NCBI GenBank assembly: GCA_011523825.1
Contig: WTFX01000017.1
Location: 1 to 64,000, forward strand
Source of the DNA: Microthrixaceae bacterium
GTDB taxonomy: Bacteria; Actinomycetota; Acidimicrobiia; Acidimicrobiales; Poriferisodalaceae
Direction: 5' to 3'
DNA length: 64,000 nt
Position 1 is the first letter of the stretch. Every line of letters begins with the position of its first letter. The translations under genes and the position numbers were made by a program. The notes beneath the pieces were generated by a model, which was not told where the DNA came from, did not search any database, and saw only the letters and a list, made by a program, of their open reading frames with translations. This document shows positions 61,584 to 64,000 of the stretch, one piece after another.

Positions 61584-64000
61584 CTACTCGTCGGCGATCG
61601 CGTCGAGCACGTTCATGCGGCTGGCCCGGAAGGCGGGGAACAGCGCGGCGATCAACCCGAACACCACCGAGATCACCAGGAAGAACACGATCTGGCCGAT
61701 CAGCACTGACACGCCGTCGATGATGTCGGCGGGAATCGCGGTGGCAGTGGCGACACCGAACGCCGCGCCCAGCACCACGCCCACCACGGCGCCGTACAGC
61801 GAGACGGCGGCGGCTTCCCAGCGGATCATGCGCCGCATCTGCCGGCGGGTCATGCCGACCGCACGCAGCAGCCCGATCTCACGGATGCGCTCGAACACCG
61901 ACAGCGTGAGCGTGTTCACGATGCCGACCAGCGCGATCAGCAGGGCGAAGCCCAGGAATACGTTCACCAGCACAAGCACGGTGTTGAGGTTGGATTCGAT
62001 GCTCTCCTGGAACTCCTGGCGGTCTTCCAACACGGCTTGCGGGTAGCCGTCCAGCACCTCGTCGATGGAGGCGCGGGCAGCCTCAGGGTCGTCGATGGCC
62101 GACTGCACCATCACGACGTCGTCGAACGCACTCGTCGCCACTCGTGCGTGCAGCGCGCTGTCGATGAACCAATTGCTCCAGAACCCGCTGCCCTCGAAGA
62201 TGGCGGCGACCGTGGTCGTGACGCGGTCTCCACTGACGAAGGTCAGATCGACCTGGTCACCGAGCCAGAGGCCGTCGTTCTCGGCGACGTCGGTGTGGAT
62301 CATCAGTCCCGTCAGGGGATCGAAGCCGTCGAGGCTGCCCTCGGTCACGCCGACGTTGATCACCTCGTCGAGGTCTTCGATGCGCGCCGCCGTCAGGGTG
62401 GTCTCGATCACGGTCGAAACCGGTGCCGCATCCGCTTCGATCTGGACGAGGTCAAAGTCGAATCCCACCGGGGTGCCGATGCCAGCAGCGCGGATGTCGG
62501 AGCTGAGCGTTTTAGGCAATCCGGCCTGCGTGTCTGCCGTCACGATGAAGTCGGCGGTGAATGCGCTGGCCAAGCGCTCGCCGAAGGACACCTTGAGGGA
62601 CTGGCCCACGATCGACACCATCGTGACCAGTGCCAAACCGATCGTGAGCGCAACCGCGGTGGCCGACGTGCGCCGCGGGTTGCGGGCAGCGTTGGCACGG
62701 GCCAACCGGCCCGAGATCGGCATGATCCACACCAGCGGCCGCGCCAGCAGCGACACCACCGACCGGGCCACAAGCGGACTCAGCACCGACACCGCCACGA
62801 ACGTGATCGCGGCACCGGCGCCGAGCGTCGTGAGCTGCGGTGTCGCACCGTCGAAGTCGAAGAACAGCCCCATGCCCGTCAGCACCAGACCGATCGCCAG
62901 CAGCAGCCCGCCGCTTGCCAGCCGCTTCCAGCCGAGGCTGGCACGCTCGTCGCTGGTGGAGCCCTCCGCCAGTCCCGCCACCGGCGAGATGCGCGAAGCC
63001 TTGATCGCCGGCACCAGCGACGCCGCCACGGTGAAGCCGACACCCACCACGAGGGCCCACAGCACGGTGCGCAGCGTCAGCGGCAGCGCGCCTCCAGGCA
63101 GCGAAGCCCCCAGCGCGTTGAAGAGGCCCTTCAGCCCGAGCGCGCCCAGCATGCCCAGACCCAGTCCGGCCACCGAGGCGACGACGCCGATGATCGCCGA
63201 CTCGGTCAGCACCGACCTCCGCACCTGCTGGGGCGTGGCGCCGACAGCACGCAGCAGCGAAAGCTCTCGCACGCGCTGGCCCAGCACGATGTTGAACGTG
63301 TTGGAGATGATGAACATGCTCACGAACAGCACGATGAACGCGAACACCAGCAGGATCGTCTGGAACGGCCCGATGAACGTCTCGGTGGCGTCGCTGAACT
63401 CCTCGACGGAATCCTCCGCGGTGAGGACTTCGATGCCGTCGGGCAGCACGGCTTCGATGCGGCTGCGCACCTCGTCGATGTCCGCTCCCGCCTCAGCCCG
63501 GGCGTTGATCTGAGTGAACTCGCCGGGATAGCCCAGCACCTCTTGGGCGGTCGGGGTCTCGAACAGCGAGAAGATGGCGCCGATGCCGGCGTTCTCGGGG
63601 AAGCCGAACTGTGCCGTTCCCGTCAGGGTGAACTCACGCGGGCCGGTGGGCGTGACCACCTGGTAGGTGCCGCCGATCTCGAAGTCGTAGCTGTCGTCTC
63701 CGTAGGTGGTGACATCGATGGCGAACTCGTCGCCGCCGACCGGCCAGCGGCCGTCGATCAGGAAGAACTGCGACAGCGATTCGTCCTCAAGCCAGTTGCC
63801 ACCCGCCACCGGCGGCCCGAAGGTGGTGACGGCCTCACCGTTGCCGTCCACCGGGATCACGCCGTCCACGAACAGCCCGCCCTTGGCGATCGCCACGCCG
63901 TCGACCGCTGCGATGTCGTCTACGAGATCGGCGGGCACCGCGGGTGATACGGCGTCGGTGATGTCGCCGAATGAGAGCTCGCCCCGGATGGTGTAGTCGG
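61584..64000 (-). CDS. FtsX-type ABC transporter permease (runs off the window)
   Basis: This gene has no start inside the window: the frame stays open to 64000 (TIRGELSFGDITDAVSPAVP precedes the first internal candidate start). It has the two FtsX modules: NIVLGQRVRELSLLRAVGAT in the first half and LTLSVFERIREIGLLRAVGM near the end, with about eight membrane helices and two large extracytoplasmic domains. It works with an ABC ATPase, likely encoded beyond the window, to export or act on surface molecules. The stop at 61584 lies 21 bases before the next permease gene, so the two are an operon. Confidence 0.9.
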   Translation of the reverse strand, partial: DYTIRGELSFGDITDAVSPAVPADLVDDIAAVDGVAIAKGGLFVDGVIPVDGNGEAVTTFGPPVAGGNWLEDESLSQFFLIDGRWPVGGDEFAIDVTTYGDDSYDFEIGGTYQVVTPTGPREFTLTGTAQFGFPENAGIGAIFSLFETPTAQEVLGYPGEFTQINARAEAGADIDEVRSRIEAVLPDGIEVLTAEDSVEEFSDATETFIGPFQTILLVFAFIVLFVSMFIISNTFNIVLGQRVRELSLLRAVGATPQQVRRSVLTESAIIGVVASVAGLGLGMLGALGLKGLFNALGASLPGGALPLTLRTVLWALVVGVGFTVAASLVPAIKASRISPVAGLAEGSTSDERASLGWKRLASGGLLLAIGLVLTGMGLFFDFDGATPQLTTLGAGAAITFVAVSVLSPLVARSVVSLLARPLVWIMPISGRLARANAARNPRRTSATAVALTIGLALVTMVSIVGQSLKVSFGERLASAFTADFIVTADTQAGLPKTLSSDIRAAGIGTPVGFDFDLVQIEADAAPVSTVIETTLTAARIEDLDEVINVGVTEGSLDGFDPLTGLMIHTDVAENDGLWLGDQVDLTFVSGDRVTTTVAAIFEGSGFWSNWFIDSALHARVATSAFDDVVMVQSAIDDPEAARASIDEVLDGYPQAVLEDRQEFQESIESNLNTVLVLVNVFLGFALLIALVGIVNTLTLSVFERIREIGLLRAVGMTRRQMRRMIRWEAAAVSLYGAVVGVVLGAAFGVATATAIPADIIDGVSVLIGQIVFFLVISVVFGLIAALFPAFRASRMNVLDAIADE

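Noticed and set aside
62037..63947. Long plus-strand frame opposite the FtsX permease
   Set aside because: It mirrors the permease codons and is His/Arg/Gln-rich; there is no domain or start signal.
1..64000. CRISPR array, integrase, transposase or attachment repeats
   Set aside because: No regularly spaced repeats, no recombinase or DDE transposase signature and no repeat of the tRNA-Arg 3' end was seen by eye in the window.

Overview
The window is high-GC DNA from an actinobacterium. The gene content fits an Acidimicrobiia-like lineage best: F420-dependent PPOX and LLM enzymes, a DUF222/HNH '13E12' protein, a DUF4032 kinase-like protein, a class III cyclase-AAA-TPR protein, many GTG starts and many 1- or 4-base stop/start overlaps. 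The lineage is an inference, since no rRNA or marker gene is present. One tRNA was found (tRNA-Arg, anticodon CCT). There is no rRNA, CRISPR array, integrase or transposase that I can support.

Layout. (1) 1-9.4 kb, ordinary chromosome: RidA-like protein, TetR regulator, secreted alpha/beta hydrolase, DUF2784, DUF2237, two lipoproteins, DUF983, a choline-sulfatase-like enzyme with a low-complexity insert, and the DUF4032 operon. (2) 9.5-35.3 kb, a defense and toxin-antitoxin island with patchy, decaying modules: an AbiEi-like regulator with a palindromic operator, a duplicated antitoxin tail, VapBC, ribbon-helix-helix and frameshifted antitoxins, a complete QatABCD anti-phage operon (14.9-19.7 kb), an unknown coiled-coil protein, a DUF2188/membrane/TIR-like cassette, a 1194-residue protein ending in a PD-(D/E)XK nuclease motif, a C5 methyltransferase-restriction enzyme pair, HicAB relics, an AbiEi-AbiEii pair, DUF2283, and two DUF433/DUF5615-type pairs, one with a truncated toxin. 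(3) 35.4-43.7 kb: ArsR-VOC operon, HNH protein, tRNA-Arg, TetR and a sulfatase fused to a DJ-1/PfpI domain, SRPBCC, F420-dependent LLM oxidoreductase, NIPSNAP-like protein. (4) 43.7-47.2 kb: a coupled catabolic operon (HpaB-type oxygenase, AA_synth protein, enamidase) that also holds the relic tail of a second AA_synth gene. (5) 47.2-64 kb: DM13 protein, DsbB, MFS exporter, enoyl-CoA hydratase, an operon of 3-hydroxyacyl-CoA dehydrogenase, phosphotransferase and HtrA protease, a cyclase-AAA-TPR regulator with a B12-binding protein, and two FtsX-type ABC permeases, one interrupted by an in-frame stop and one running off the window end.

How they work together. The island is the main point of interest. 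Qat, the TIR-like cassette, the large nuclease-tailed protein, the restriction-modification pair and AbiE sit side by side between 14.9 and 32.3 kb, surrounded by toxin-antitoxin debris. The best candidates for something undescribed are the TIR-like cassette with the adjacent 1194-residue protein (22.2-27.2 kb), a run of four perfect hairpins ending in a terminator at 11.90-12.01 kb, and the sulfatase-DJ-1 fusion.
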